From: Peptoniphilus_A sp050943655
Lineage (GTDB): Bacteria > Bacillota > Clostridia > Tissierellales > Peptoniphilaceae
NCBI RefSeq assembly: GCF_050943655.1
Contig: NZ_JBMNPQ010000008.1
Span: 1-34,734 of the forward strand
Direction of reading: 5' to 3'
DNA: 34,734 nucleotides
The notes below the pieces were generated by a model. That model worked only from the letters and a program-made list of their open reading frames with translations, made no database searches and had not been told where the DNA came from. This document shows positions 14,510 through 22,184 of the stretch, piece by piece. Position 1 is the stretch's first letter; each line of letters begins with the position of its first letter. Position numbers and translations under genes: made by a program.

Positions 14510-15961
14510 TTGAATTTATTTGAACTAAAGGCATGGGAAATTGCCAATGGACTTAGAAATAAAGATTTTTCATGTGAAGAAATCACGAAAAATTATTTTG
14601 AAAAAATAAAAGAAGTAGATAAAGACATAAACGCCTATATCTCTCTAATGGAAGAAGAAGCTACAAAAAGAGCCAAAGAAGTCGATGAAAAATTTAAGAA
14701 CAGAGAAGAACTTTCTGAAATTGCTGGAATTCCTATTTCTGTAAAGGACAATATTTCAGTAAAAAATGTAAGAATGACTTGCGGCTCTAGAATGCTTGAA
14801 AATTATGTATCACCATATGATGCGACATTAGTTAAAAAAATAAAAGAAAATGATGGTATTATACTTGGAAAGGTAAACCTTGACGAATTTGCAATGGGCC
14901 AATCAACTAGAACTTCTTATTTTGGTGTGACCAAAAATCCACTTGATTTAACTAGAGTATCTGGTGGATCATCTGGAGGTTCTGCTGCATCTATTGCATC
15001 TAATCAAGCTGCAATATCTATTGGAACTGATACAGGCGGATCAGTAAGACAGCCTTCAAGCTTTTGTGGAACAGTTGGATTTAAACCAACTTATGGATCT
15101 GTTTCAAGATATGGCGTTGCATCAATGGCAAATACCTTTGACCAACCAGGTGTTATTGCATCTGATGTAAGAGATGTAATAACAATGGCAAATATTATTG
15201 AAGGAAGAGATAAGAGAGATGCCACATCAGTAGGAAATCCAGATTTAAAATATGAATTTAATTATGACACAGATTTAGAAGAAAACTTAAAGGGCGTTAA
15301 ATTTGCAATACCAAGTTCATTTTTAGAAATGGATCTTGATAAAGAAGTTAAGAGTGAATTTGACAAAGCTATAAATATTTTAAAGGCAAATGGCGCAATT
15401 GTTGAACCATATAAAATTGATTCTCTAAAATATTTAATTGAAACTTATAACATCTTAGTTAATGGAGAAATTTCTTCTAACATGGCAAGATTTGATTCTG
15501 TGCGTTATGGCCACAGAACTGATAAAGAATTTAAAGACATTGAAGAAATGTATAAAATATCTAGAGGCGAAGGATTTGGCGACGAAGTAAAGAGAAGAAT
15601 CATGATTGGAACTCACATCTTATCTCTTGACTTTGCAAAAGATTATTATGAAAAAGCCCAAAAAGTTAGAGGCCTTATAATAAAAGAAATGGACGAGTTA
15701 TACAAATCATTTGATATAATGCTTTGTCCAACAGCGCCTTGTCTATCACTTAAGATTGATAGCGAGATGTCACTTACAGAAATTTATCAATCTGACTTAT
15801 TTACTATCCCTGCAAATATGATTGGTTCACCATCAATATCTTTGCCAATGCCACTTGGTGAAAATGGCCTTTCAGTTGGCATAGAATTTACAGGAAAGAG
15901 ATTTAAAGATAAAGACTTACTCAGTGCAGCACTTGGATTCGAAAGGAGTTTACAAAAATGA
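14510..15961 (+). CDS. gatA: Glutamyl-tRNA(Gln) amidotransferase subunit A
   Basis: The amidase subunit of GatCAB, 483 aa, which releases ammonia from glutamine (or asparagine) for transamidation. The Ser-cisSer-Lys triad is complete: Lys79 in ISVKDN, cis-Ser154 in SGGSSGGSAAS and nucleophile Ser178 in GTDTGGSVRQP, the same numbering as I recall for the S. aureus enzyme. The Gly/Ser-rich amidase signature spans 150-190. The start is TTG 14510, 5 nt after GGGG (14501-14504); the resulting MNLFELKAWEIANGL matches family N-termini. The gene overlaps gatB by 4 bases in ATGA. Presence of GatCAB implies indirect Gln-tRNA (and perhaps Asn-tRNA) formation in this organism. Confidence 0.95.
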   Translation: MNLFELKAWEIANGLRNKDFSCEEITKNYFEKIKEVDKDINAYISLMEEEATKRAKEVDEKFKNREELSEIAGIPISVKDNISVKNVRMTCGSRMLENYVSPYDATLVKKIKENDGIILGKVNLDEFAMGQSTRTSYFGVTKNPLDLTRVSGGSSGGSAASIASNQAAISIGTDTGGSVRQPSSFCGTVGFKPTYGSVSRYGVASMANTFDQPGVIASDVRDVITMANIIEGRDKRDATSVGNPDLKYEFNYDTDLEENLKGVKFAIPSSFLEMDLDKEVKSEFDKAINILKANGAIVEPYKIDSLKYLIETYNILVNGEISSNMARFDSVRYGHRTDKEFKDIEEMYKISRGEGFGDEVKRRIMIGTHILSLDFAKDYYEKAQKVRGLIIKEMDELYKSFDIMLCPTAPCLSLKIDSEMSLTEIYQSDLFTIPANMIGSPSISLPMPLGENGLSVGIEFTGKRFKDKDLLSAALGFERSLQK

Positions 15962-17382
15962 GCTATCAAACAATTGTAGGATTAGAAATCCACGTAGAAC
16001 TTTCAACTGAGACAAAAGCATTTTGTTCTTGTAAAAACTCCTTTGGCGACGAACCAAACACAAATGTGTGCCCTGTGTGTTTAGCTCTTCCTGGAGGACT
16101 ACCAGTTCTTAATAAAGATGTAATTGATTATACAGTAATGGCTGGAACAGCTTTAAACTGTACTATAAATAATAAATCAAAGTTCGACAGAAAAAACTAT
16201 TTTTATCCAGACCTTACTAAGGGATATCAAATAACTCAAAATGACAAACCAATTTGCACAGAAGGTTATTTGGAAATTGAAACAGAAGATGGTCCTAAAA
16301 AGATTGGTATCTTCCAAATTCAAATGGAAGAGGATACAGCTAAATCTCTTCACACAGAAAGTGACGAGACACTTATGGACTACAACAGATGTGGAGTCCC
16401 TCTAATTGAAATAGTTACTAAACCAGATATTTCAAATGGGGCAGAGGCGCGTGAGTTTTTGGAAAAATTAAAATCAACATTGAGATTTTTGGGAATATCT
16501 GACTGCAAGATGGAAGAAGGTTCACTAAGATGTGATGTAAACGTCAATGTTAAAAACACAGAAACTGGCGAAAAAACTGCCATAACAGAGGTCAAAAACC
16601 TAAACTCCTTTAGAGGTGTTGAAAAGGCAATTGACTTTGAGACAAAGAGACACATTGATATTTTAGAAAACCACAAGGACGAAATAAAGACAACAAGAAG
16701 ATGGGACGACTCACTAAATGAGACAGTTCTTATGAGAGTAAAATATACTGCCAACGACTACAGATTTGCACCTGATGGAGACCTTCCACCACTAAATATC
16801 TCTGATGAAGAAATTGCAAAAATAGTTAGTAAGATGCCTGAGCTTCCAGATGCAATGATAGATAGATTCATAAAAGAATATAATATTACAAAAGAAGATG
16901 CAAAAGTTTTGACTTCTTCAAGAGAGCTTGCAAAATTCTTTGAAGAGATGGCAGAAGATTTTGATGACTATATCATGCTTTCTAACTGGATTCAAACTGA
17001 AATCTTAAGAAGAGTTGAAGTTGAAGACGGAAAAGAATTTGAACTTCCTTTTGAACACAATGAGTTCTTAGTTCTTCTAAAATATATTAAAGACGGAAAA
17101 ATTAACAACAATGCTGGTAAAAAAGTTTTAAGAGAAATGTTTGAAAGTTCTAAGACTGCTGAAGAAATCATAAAAGAAAAGGGACTTATCCAAATTTCTG
17201 ATGCTGGCGAAATTGAAAAAATTGTCGACGAAGTCTTAACTGAAAATCCTCAATCAATCGAAGACTTTAAAGCAGGAAAAGATAGAGCTCTTGGTTTCTT
17301 AGTTGGACAAGTAATGAAAAAATCAAGAGGTAAAGCAAACCCTCAAATGGCAAATAAAATGTTAGTTGAGAAGATGAAGTAA
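15958..17382 (+). CDS. gatB: Aspartyl/glutamyl-tRNA amidotransferase subunit B
   Basis: The kinase/transamidase and tRNA-recognition subunit, 474 aa. It phosphorylates the misacylated tRNA side chain and amidates it with ammonia channelled from GatA. The N-terminal signature YQTIVGLEIHVELSTETKAFC is intact, followed by FGDEPNTNVCPVCLALPGGLPVLN with the zinc-type cysteines. DRKNYFYPDLTKGYQITQ near 77-94 and DYNRCGVPLIEIVTKPD near 140-157 are also clear. The C-terminal YqeY-like tail domain (about 330-474) ends in GKANPQMANKMLVEKM. It is the last gene of the pcrA operon and is closed by a terminator 21 nt downstream. Confidence 0.95.
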   Translation: MSYQTIVGLEIHVELSTETKAFCSCKNSFGDEPNTNVCPVCLALPGGLPVLNKDVIDYTVMAGTALNCTINNKSKFDRKNYFYPDLTKGYQITQNDKPICTEGYLEIETEDGPKKIGIFQIQMEEDTAKSLHTESDETLMDYNRCGVPLIEIVTKPDISNGAEAREFLEKLKSTLRFLGISDCKMEEGSLRCDVNVNVKNTETGEKTAITEVKNLNSFRGVEKAIDFETKRHIDILENHKDEIKTTRRWDDSLNETVLMRVKYTANDYRFAPDGDLPPLNISDEEIAKIVSKMPELPDAMIDRFIKEYNITKEDAKVLTSSRELAKFFEEMAEDFDDYIMLSNWIQTEILRRVEVEDGKEFELPFEHNEFLVLLKYIKDGKINNNAGKKVLREMFESSKTAEEIIKEKGLIQISDAGEIEKIVDEVLTENPQSIEDFKAGKDRALGFLVGQVMKKSRGKANPQMANKMLVEKMK

Positions 17383-17402
17383 AATTTAAAATTTATTTAT
17401 TA

Positions 17403-17432
17403 GGCTAGAGATTTCTCTAGTCTTTTATTTTA
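17403..17432 (+). terminator. Terminator of the pcrA-ligA-gatCAB operon
   Basis: An 8-bp stem GGCTAGAG/CTCTAGTC (17403-17410 with 17415-17422, one G-T wobble), a 4-nt loop and a T-rich tail TTTTATTTTATT. Confidence 0.88.
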
Positions 17433-17481
17433 TTGTTTGCAATTTTAAAATTATAAAGTATGATTTAAATATAATAAAGTT

Positions 17482-17513
17482 TTCATTTAATATTCACAGT
17501 TAAGTTATATAAT
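17482..17513 (+). promoter_or_regulatory. Response-regulator promoter with Pho-box-like direct repeat
   Basis: TTCATT-N5-TTCACA (17482-17498) is an 11-bp-period direct repeat resembling Gram-positive Pho boxes (TTxACA-N5-TTxACA). It ends 9 nt before a perfect TATAAT at 17508-17513, where a -35 would otherwise be; no consensus -35 is present. This layout fits activator-dependent, perhaps autoregulated, transcription. A second TATAAT is at 17470-17475. The assignment is inferential. Confidence 0.4.
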
Positions 17514-17538
17514 AAAGAAAAATAATGTAGGTGATGCT

Positions 17539-18210
17539 ATGTTTAAGATTTTAGTTGTAGATGATGAGAAGAGCATAAGGGAAGTTATTAGAACTTATGC
17601 AGAGTTTGAGGGGCACGAGGTTGTAGAGGCAAAAGACGGAATTGAAGCGATTGAAAAAGTAAAAGAAGAAGATTTTGATGTAATCGTTATGGATATTATG
17701 ATGCCAAAGCTTGATGGATTTTCTTCATACAAAGAAATAAAGAAAATAAAAAATATACCAGTTCTAATGCTTTCTGCAAGAAGTGAAGAGTACGATAAAT
17801 TATTTGGTTTTGAAATAGGCATAGACGACTATGTGACAAAACCATTTTCACCTAAAGAACTAATGGCAAGACTAAATGTAATTGTAAATAGAAATAGTAA
17901 GACTGACGACAATGAAATCCTTACATACGAGGGATTAAAAATTGATTTAGACGGCAGAGTTGTTTTTGTTGACGACAAGAGAGTGGAACTTACTCCAAAA
18001 GAATACGATTTATTAGTTTATTTGGTTAAGAATGAAAATATTGCATTGTCAAGAGATAAGCTTTTAAATCAAGTTTGGGGATATGATTTTTACGGAGAAG
18101 ACAGAACAGTTGACACACATATAAAGATGCTTAGAAACTCTCTTGGGGAATATAGAAAATTCATTATTACTGTAAGAGGAGTTGGATATAAATTTGATAC
18201 AAGAGATTAA
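17539..18210 (+). CDS. OmpR/PhoB-family response regulator
   Basis: A 223-aa cytosolic DNA-binding regulator. The receiver domain (1-120) has the acidic pocket VVDDE (6-10), phospho-acceptor Asp52 in VMDIMMPKLDG, the switch Ser in MLSARSE (near 77) and Lys in DYVTKPFSPKEL (near 101). The winged-helix DNA-binding domain (about 130-223) shows the usual LTPKEYDLLVYLVKNENIALSRDKLLNQVWGYDF and the recognition part RTVDTHIKMLRNSLGEYRKFIITVRGVGYKF. The partner kinase starts inside its last codons (29-nt overlap). The downstream neighbour is a secreted nucleotidase and the promoter has Pho-box-like repeats, so a PhoP/PhoB-like role in phosphate supply is a reasonable guess. Family membership is certain, the stimulus is not. 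Confidence 0.93.
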   Translation: MFKILVVDDEKSIREVIRTYAEFEGHEVVEAKDGIEAIEKVKEEDFDVIVMDIMMPKLDGFSSYKEIKKIKNIPVLMLSARSEEYDKLFGFEIGIDDYVTKPFSPKELMARLNVIVNRNSKTDDNEILTYEGLKIDLDGRVVFVDDKRVELTPKEYDLLVYLVKNENIALSRDKLLNQVWGYDFYGEDRTVDTHIKMLRNSLGEYRKFIITVRGVGYKFDTRD

Positions 18211-19630
18211 AGAGATTAGAAGAATTAGAATTGATACTAACAGCATTCTCTTTAAACTTTGGAAGTATTTTGTAAGTTTTGCGGCTTTAATTTTAATATG
18301 TCTTTGGATTTTTCAAACTGTTTTTTTATCAAGCTTTTATGAGACAATGAAGATTCATGAGGTTACTAAAGTTGGAAATGAGCTTAGAAATGACTATACT
18401 TCACCAGACTTTGAAAGTAAAATTTCAAATTATGCAAACACCAAGGGTCTTGAGATAAAAGTTTTGGATGAGACAGGTGCGTGGGTTTATCCACTAAGAC
18501 TTTTCGATGAGTTTATTGAGAGACCGAGAATGATTAGGGAGAATTTTGATAACTTCTTTGGATCACTAAAAAGGGAAAACAGAACTTATAAAATTTATAC
18601 AGTAAGATATGAGGACCTTAAAGATCCTTCCATTGTTTATGCAGGATTTCTTGGAAATACTGACGGAGAAGATTATTATCTTTATATCAACTCGGTGCTT
18701 AAACCTGTAGATGCTACAGTAGATGTCATAAAAAGAATACTTGTTATTATTTCAATTATATCGCTAGGACTTGCTCTTATCGTTGCATACTTTGTTTCAA
18801 AAAGGCTATCAGGTCCACTTGTCAGGATGTCAAATACTGCAAAGCAACTTGCAGCTGGTGACTATGACGTCAAGTTTAAAAAAGGCGAATATACAGAGAT
18901 TGATGATCTTTCAAATACACTTAACTACGCAAAGAGTGAGCTTACTAAGACAATTGAAATGAGAAAAGATTTAGTAGCAAATGTCAGCCACGATCTTAAA
19001 ACGCCACTGACAGTGATAAAATCCTATGGTGAGATGATAAGAGATATTTCTGGGCCTAATGAAGAGCTTAGAAATAGACATCTTGAGACTATAATTTCAG
19101 AAGCTGACAATTTGACAAATTTAGTTAATGACCTCTTAGATCTATCAAAGATTGAATCAAACCTTGAAGAGGCAAAGAAAGAAAAGTTTGACCTTGCTGA
19201 AGTTGTATACGAAGTTGTGGAGCGTTTCAAAATAAATAAAAGTTGTAGCGAATACGATTTTAATATAGTTGTAAATGGCGACACGCACATAATGGCTGAC
19301 AAATCTAAAATAAGACAGGTTGTTTATAATTTAATAAATAATGCAGTTAATTATTCACCAAAAAATAAAGTAATCACTTTAAAAATAGATGGCGACGACA
19401 AAAAGACAGAGTTTCACTGTATCGACAAGGGTATAGGGATAAAGGAAGAAGATATTGATGGAATTTGGGAGAGGTTCTATCGAGTTAGAAACAATCACAC
19501 AAGACCAGAAATTGGAACTGGACTTGGTCTATATATTGTAAAGACAATTTTAGAAATGCACGGATTTGAGTATGGTGTAAATTCTAAAATTGGAGAAGGC
19601 AGCGACTTCTATTTTATCGCAACTAAATAA
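18182..19630 (+). CDS. Membrane sensor histidine kinase, partner of the preceding regulator
   Basis: About 482 aa. Membrane segment 1 is at about 30-52 (YFVSFAALILICLWIFQTVFL); an extracytoplasmic sensing region of about 130 residues follows; membrane segment 2 is at about 183-206. HAMP comes next (SKRLSGPLVRMSNTAKQLAAGDYDV), then the H-box VSHDLKTPLT with His270, N-box NLINNAVNYSP near 384, G1 DKGIGI, F box IWERFYRV and G2 GTGLGLYIV. This is a complete HisKA kinase of the PhoR/WalK architecture without PAS. No ATG precedes the first membrane segment. TTG 18182, directly after AGAGGAG, or TTG 18194 is the likely start; the exact start is uncertain. The gene overlaps the regulator by 29 nt, implying translational coupling. 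Confidence 0.92.
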   Translation: MDINLIQEIKEIRRIRIDTNSILFKLWKYFVSFAALILICLWIFQTVFLSSFYETMKIHEVTKVGNELRNDYTSPDFESKISNYANTKGLEIKVLDETGAWVYPLRLFDEFIERPRMIRENFDNFFGSLKRENRTYKIYTVRYEDLKDPSIVYAGFLGNTDGEDYYLYINSVLKPVDATVDVIKRILVIISIISLGLALIVAYFVSKRLSGPLVRMSNTAKQLAAGDYDVKFKKGEYTEIDDLSNTLNYAKSELTKTIEMRKDLVANVSHDLKTPLTVIKSYGEMIRDISGPNEELRNRHLETIISEADNLTNLVNDLLDLSKIESNLEEAKKEKFDLAEVVYEVVERFKINKSCSEYDFNIVVNGDTHIMADKSKIRQVVYNLINNAVNYSPKNKVITLKIDGDDKKTEFHCIDKGIGIKEEDIDGIWERFYRVRNNHTRPEIGTGLGLYIVKTILEMHGFEYGVNSKIGEGSDFYFIATK

Positions 19631-19635
19631 TTACT

Positions 19636-19670
19636 AAACCTATTTTTCTTAAAGAAAGATAGGTTTTTTT
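19636..19670 (+). terminator. Terminator after the histidine kinase gene
   Basis: A 12-bp stem with one wobble (19637-19648 with 19654-19665; ACCTAT/ATAGGT core), a 5-nt loop and a T-run to 19670. Confidence 0.9.
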
Positions 19671-19692
19671 GTAAATAAATTTCTTTTAAATA

Positions 19693-19715
19693 TCTACAAT
19701 AAATTTACTGTAAAT
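19693..19715 (+). promoter_or_regulatory. Operator-like repeats upstream of the nucleotidase
   Basis: Two overlapping patterns. TCTACA-N5-TTTACT (19693-19709) is an 11-bp-period direct repeat like the one before the response regulator. ATTTAC-T-GTAAAT (19703-19715) is a perfect 6-1-6 palindrome. No clear -35/-10 pair is visible. Regulation is inferred only. Confidence 0.35.
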
Positions 19716-19727
19716 AATTATTCGAAA

Positions 19728-19748
19728 AACTTTTAAGGGGTAAAAGTT
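19728..19748 (+). promoter_or_regulatory. Hairpin with an AGGGG loop in the nucleotidase leader
   Basis: AACTTTTA and TAAAAGTT (19728-19735 with 19741-19748) form a perfect 8-bp stem around the loop AGGGG. It lies 24 nt upstream of the true ribosome site GGAGGA (19773-19778). It could be an mRNA-stability or regulatory structure. Confidence 0.4.
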
Positions 19749-19784
19749 AAGAGAAAGATAAAAATTTTATTTTAGGAGGAAGCG

Positions 19785-21803
19785 ATGAAAAAATTTTTAA
19801 CTATTGTTTTATCGGCACTTATGATTTTTTCTTCAGTGACTGTATTTGCAAATGAAGAAAATATGGACACAAAGAAAATTGTGGTGCTAGGAACAAGCGA
19901 CATGCACGCAAATGTCTATGGATATAGCTACGAAGACGACAAAGAAACAGACAACAACGGAATGAGTAGAGTTTACTCATACATTGATAGCGTGAGAAAT
20001 GACAACAAAAATGTAGTTCTAATTGACAATGGAGACACTTTCCAAGGAACTATTATGGCAGATGCTATTTATAACAAGAAAGACGATGCAGTAAATCCAG
20101 TGTCAAAGGCATTAAATTTTATGAAATATGATTCAGTAACTCTTGGAAATCATGAATTTAACTTTGGCCTTAAATTTATTGATAAGTTTACAAATGAATT
20201 AGAAATGCCAGTTCTTGCTGCAAATGTCTACAACAAAAATGGTGAGAATTATCAAAAACCTTACACAGTTGTTGAAAGAGACGGCGTAAAAATTGGAATT
20301 ATTGGAATAACAAATCCGAATGTGCCAAGATGGGATCAAGAAAAAGTTGAAACGCTCGACTTTAAAGGAATTGAAGAAACTGCTGCAAAGTATGCAAAAG
20401 TTTTAAGAGATGAAGAAAAGGTTGATTTAGTAATAGCATCAGTTCACGCAGGCACAGCTCCTGAATATGACGAAGAAAACGGAACTGATGGTATCGAAAA
20501 CTTATTAAAAAATGTTAAGGGAATAGATGCAGTTCTTGCAGGACACTTCCACCAAGTAACTAAGGGAGAAGAAAACGGAATAATCTATGGTGCACCAAGA
20601 AATTCAGCAAGAGATGTAGTTAAATTTGAATTTAATGTAAAAAAATCTGGTGACGGCTATGAAGTAGTAGATAAAAATGTCGATGTAATTGACATGGAAA
20701 AAGTTAAACCAAGCGAAGAGCTAAGAAATCTTATTAAAGACGAGCATGAAGTAACAAGAAGTTTTATCTCAGGCGGAGAAGGTGCAGAGGAACTTGGCGG
20801 AGGAGTTTTAGCAACTTCAACTGAAAAATTCCAACCAGAGAATGAAATCAGAAAAATTCCTGAAGGTTATGTAAGAGACACTGCTGTAACAAACTTAATT
20901 GGAGATTTGCAGCTAAAACTATCTGGTGCTGATGTAACTGCAGTGGCACTATTTAGAGACGACTCTGATCTACCAAAAGGCGATATAACTTATGGTGATT
21001 TATTTAGAATTTATAAATTTGACAACACACTTTATAAAGTTGATGTAACTGGAAAAGAGCTTAAAGATTATATGGAATGGTCAGCACAATTCTTTAACCA
21101 ATATAAAGATGGCGATCTTTCAATTTCATTTAACAAAGACGTTCCAGCATATAAATACGACGTATTTAAAGGTATTGATTACAAAATAGATATTTCTAAG
21201 CCAGTGGGACAAAGAATTGTTGATGTTAAATATAAGGGCGAGGACTTAAAAGATGACGAAGTAATAAGCCTTGCAGTAAATAACTACAGATATTCATCAG
21301 CTCTTAAAGCAGAAAAATTAGTTGCTGGAACAAGAAATTGGGAATCACCAATAGCTATTAGAGATTATATTGCAGAACAATTTAAAGAGATGAAAACAAT
21401 AAGCCCTAAAGTTACAAACAACTGGGAAATTATAGGTTATAACTTTGATAATCCATTAAGAGACGATATCATAAAACTTGTAAATGAAGGCTACATTGAA
21501 GCTCCTTATAATGAGTCATTAAATGTAGATAAGCTTAGCGAAATGGGAATAATTAAAGATGGCAAAGTAATTAAACCAGAAAAGAAAGTAGAAGAAGTTT
21601 CAAAAGTTGAAAAGACTGAGCCAAAAGAAAACACTAAAGTAGAAAACACAAATGAAAAAATTCATATTGTTAAAAGCGGCGAATGGATTTATAAAATTGC
21701 AAGAGACTACAACGTAAATGTAAAAGATATTTTAGATGCAAATAATATTAATAATCCAAATAGAATCTATCCTGGAGATAAAATTCTAGTTCCAGCTAAA
21801 TAG
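19785..21803 (+). CDS. Secreted 2',3'-cyclic-nucleotide phosphodiesterase / nucleotidase with LysM anchor
   Basis: A 672-aa exported enzyme that likely removes phosphate from extracellular nucleotides or cyclic nucleotides. The signal peptide is about 1-22 (cut after SSVTVFA). The metallophosphoesterase domain (about 28-265) carries SDMHAN, DNGDTFQGT, LGNHEFNFG, SVHAGT and AGHFHQ, a complete set of two-metal ligands. The 5'-nucleotidase C-terminal domain spans about 360-545 and includes ITYGDLFRIYKFDNTLY and SLAVNNYRYSS. A Glu/Lys linker leads to one LysM domain (about 624-671; HIVKSGEWIYKIARDYN to YPGDKILVPA), which should hold the enzyme on peptidoglycan. TAGGAGGAAGCG before the ATG is an excellent ribosome site. 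The monocistronic unit, flanked by terminators, follows a two-component system that may control it. The exact substrate (5', 3' or cyclic) cannot be told. Confidence 0.88.
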   Translation: MKKFLTIVLSALMIFSSVTVFANEENMDTKKIVVLGTSDMHANVYGYSYEDDKETDNNGMSRVYSYIDSVRNDNKNVVLIDNGDTFQGTIMADAIYNKKDDAVNPVSKALNFMKYDSVTLGNHEFNFGLKFIDKFTNELEMPVLAANVYNKNGENYQKPYTVVERDGVKIGIIGITNPNVPRWDQEKVETLDFKGIEETAAKYAKVLRDEEKVDLVIASVHAGTAPEYDEENGTDGIENLLKNVKGIDAVLAGHFHQVTKGEENGIIYGAPRNSARDVVKFEFNVKKSGDGYEVVDKNVDVIDMEKVKPSEELRNLIKDEHEVTRSFISGGEGAEELGGGVLATSTEKFQPENEIRKIPEGYVRDTAVTNLIGDLQLKLSGADVTAVALFRDDSDLPKGDITYGDLFRIYKFDNTLYKVDVTGKELKDYMEWSAQFFNQYKDGDLSISFNKDVPAYKYDVFKGIDYKIDISKPVGQRIVDVKYKGEDLKDDEVISLAVNNYRYSSALKAEKLVAGTRNWESPIAIRDYIAEQFKEMKTISPKVTNNWEIIGYNFDNPLRDDIIKLVNEGYIEAPYNESLNVDKLSEMGIIKDGKVIKPEKKVEEVSKVEKTEPKENTKVENTNEKIHIVKSGEWIYKIARDYNVNVKDILDANNINNPNRIYPGDKILVPAK

Positions 21804-21806
21804 TTT

Positions 21807-21840
21807 TTAAGTACCTGTCCAAGTGGCAGGTGCTTTTAAT
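21807..21840 (+). terminator. Terminator after the nucleotidase gene
   Basis: An 11-bp stem with two wobbles around ACCTGTC/GGCAGGT (21809-21819 with 21825-21835), a 5-nt loop and TTTTAATTT. Confidence 0.85.
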
Positions 21841-21856
21841 TTAACTAAATAATTTT

Positions 21857-21909
21857 AAAAAGTTATAAGGATTTGTCATTAAATTTGAAACATTCCTTAT
21901 AACTTTTTT
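21857..21909. terminator. Second, long-loop hairpin with T-run
   Basis: A perfect 15-bp inverted repeat (21857-21871 with 21894-21908; GTTATAAGGA/TCCTTATAAC core plus A/T tails) encloses a 22-nt loop and ends in six T. It stands 17 nt after the nucleotidase terminator. It could be a back-up terminator in both directions, the end of an unannotated short RNA, or a mobile-element remnant. Confidence 0.65.
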
Positions 21910-22033
21910 ATTTGCCAAAATTGATGAAACTGTTTTGACGAGGGTGAGAAATTTTTAAAAAGAAATTATTAACTTGAATTTAATATTTTTTAAGAAAATT
22001 ATTTTGACTAAAAAGTTATCTTTTAAGGTTAAT
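21910..22033 (+). promoter_or_regulatory. Gene-free spacer with a candidate mraZ-cluster promoter
   Basis: No open frame of note and no RNA gene seen. The best promoter candidate is TTGACT (22004-22009), an 18-nt spacer and GTTAAT (22028-22033, 4/6). A TTGACG at 21935-21940 has no -10 partner. Another possible -10, TAAAAT, is at 22119-22124 with a weak TGGAAA at 22096. None is compelling. Confidence 0.35.
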
Positions 22034-22088
22034 TTGTCCTAAATTTGGACAATAAAAGGACCATGGGCCCTTTTTAAAAAAGGTCCAA
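22034..22088 (+). promoter_or_regulatory. Cluster of mutually exclusive hairpins in the mraZ leader
   Basis: Four alternative pairings share the same bases. TTGTCC (22034-22039) pairs with GGACAA (22047-22052). TTGGAC (22045-22050) pairs with GTCCAA (22083-22088). AAAAGGACC (22054-22062) pairs with GGGCCCTTTT (22066-22074, one A-C mismatch) before a short T-run. GGACC (22058-22062) pairs with GGTCC (22082-22086). The pattern is that of a switchable RNA leader or an operator; function is not known. Confidence 0.4.
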
Positions 22089-22132
22089 GGAATGGTGGAA
22101 AATACAGAAATAATGTAGTAAAATAAATGTAG

Positions 22133-22178
22133 GTGGGACGATATGTCATAAAATGGTTTAAAATGTTATAAAGTGGTA
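22133..22178 (+). promoter_or_regulatory. Five-copy, 10-bp-period array upstream of mraZ (putative MraZ boxes)
   Basis: RTGKNN begins at 22133, 22143, 22153, 22163 and 22173, exactly one helical turn apart: GTGGGA, ATGTCA, ATGGTT, ATGTTA, GTGGTA. This fits the MraZ operator type (TGGGN repeats with 10-bp period in E. coli; AAAGTG-type boxes in Mollicutes). The last copy ends 6 nt before the mraZ ATG. Copies two to four also read as ATG-X-TAA. Confidence 0.7.
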
Positions 22179-22184
22179 GATAAA

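Noticed and set aside
22131..22145. T-box-like string (AGGTGGGAC) before mraZ
   Set aside because: It differs from the conserved T-box antiterminator sequence, no specifier stem is visible, and the downstream gene is not of the amino-acid type. It is better explained as the first 10-bp box and/or a ribosome site.
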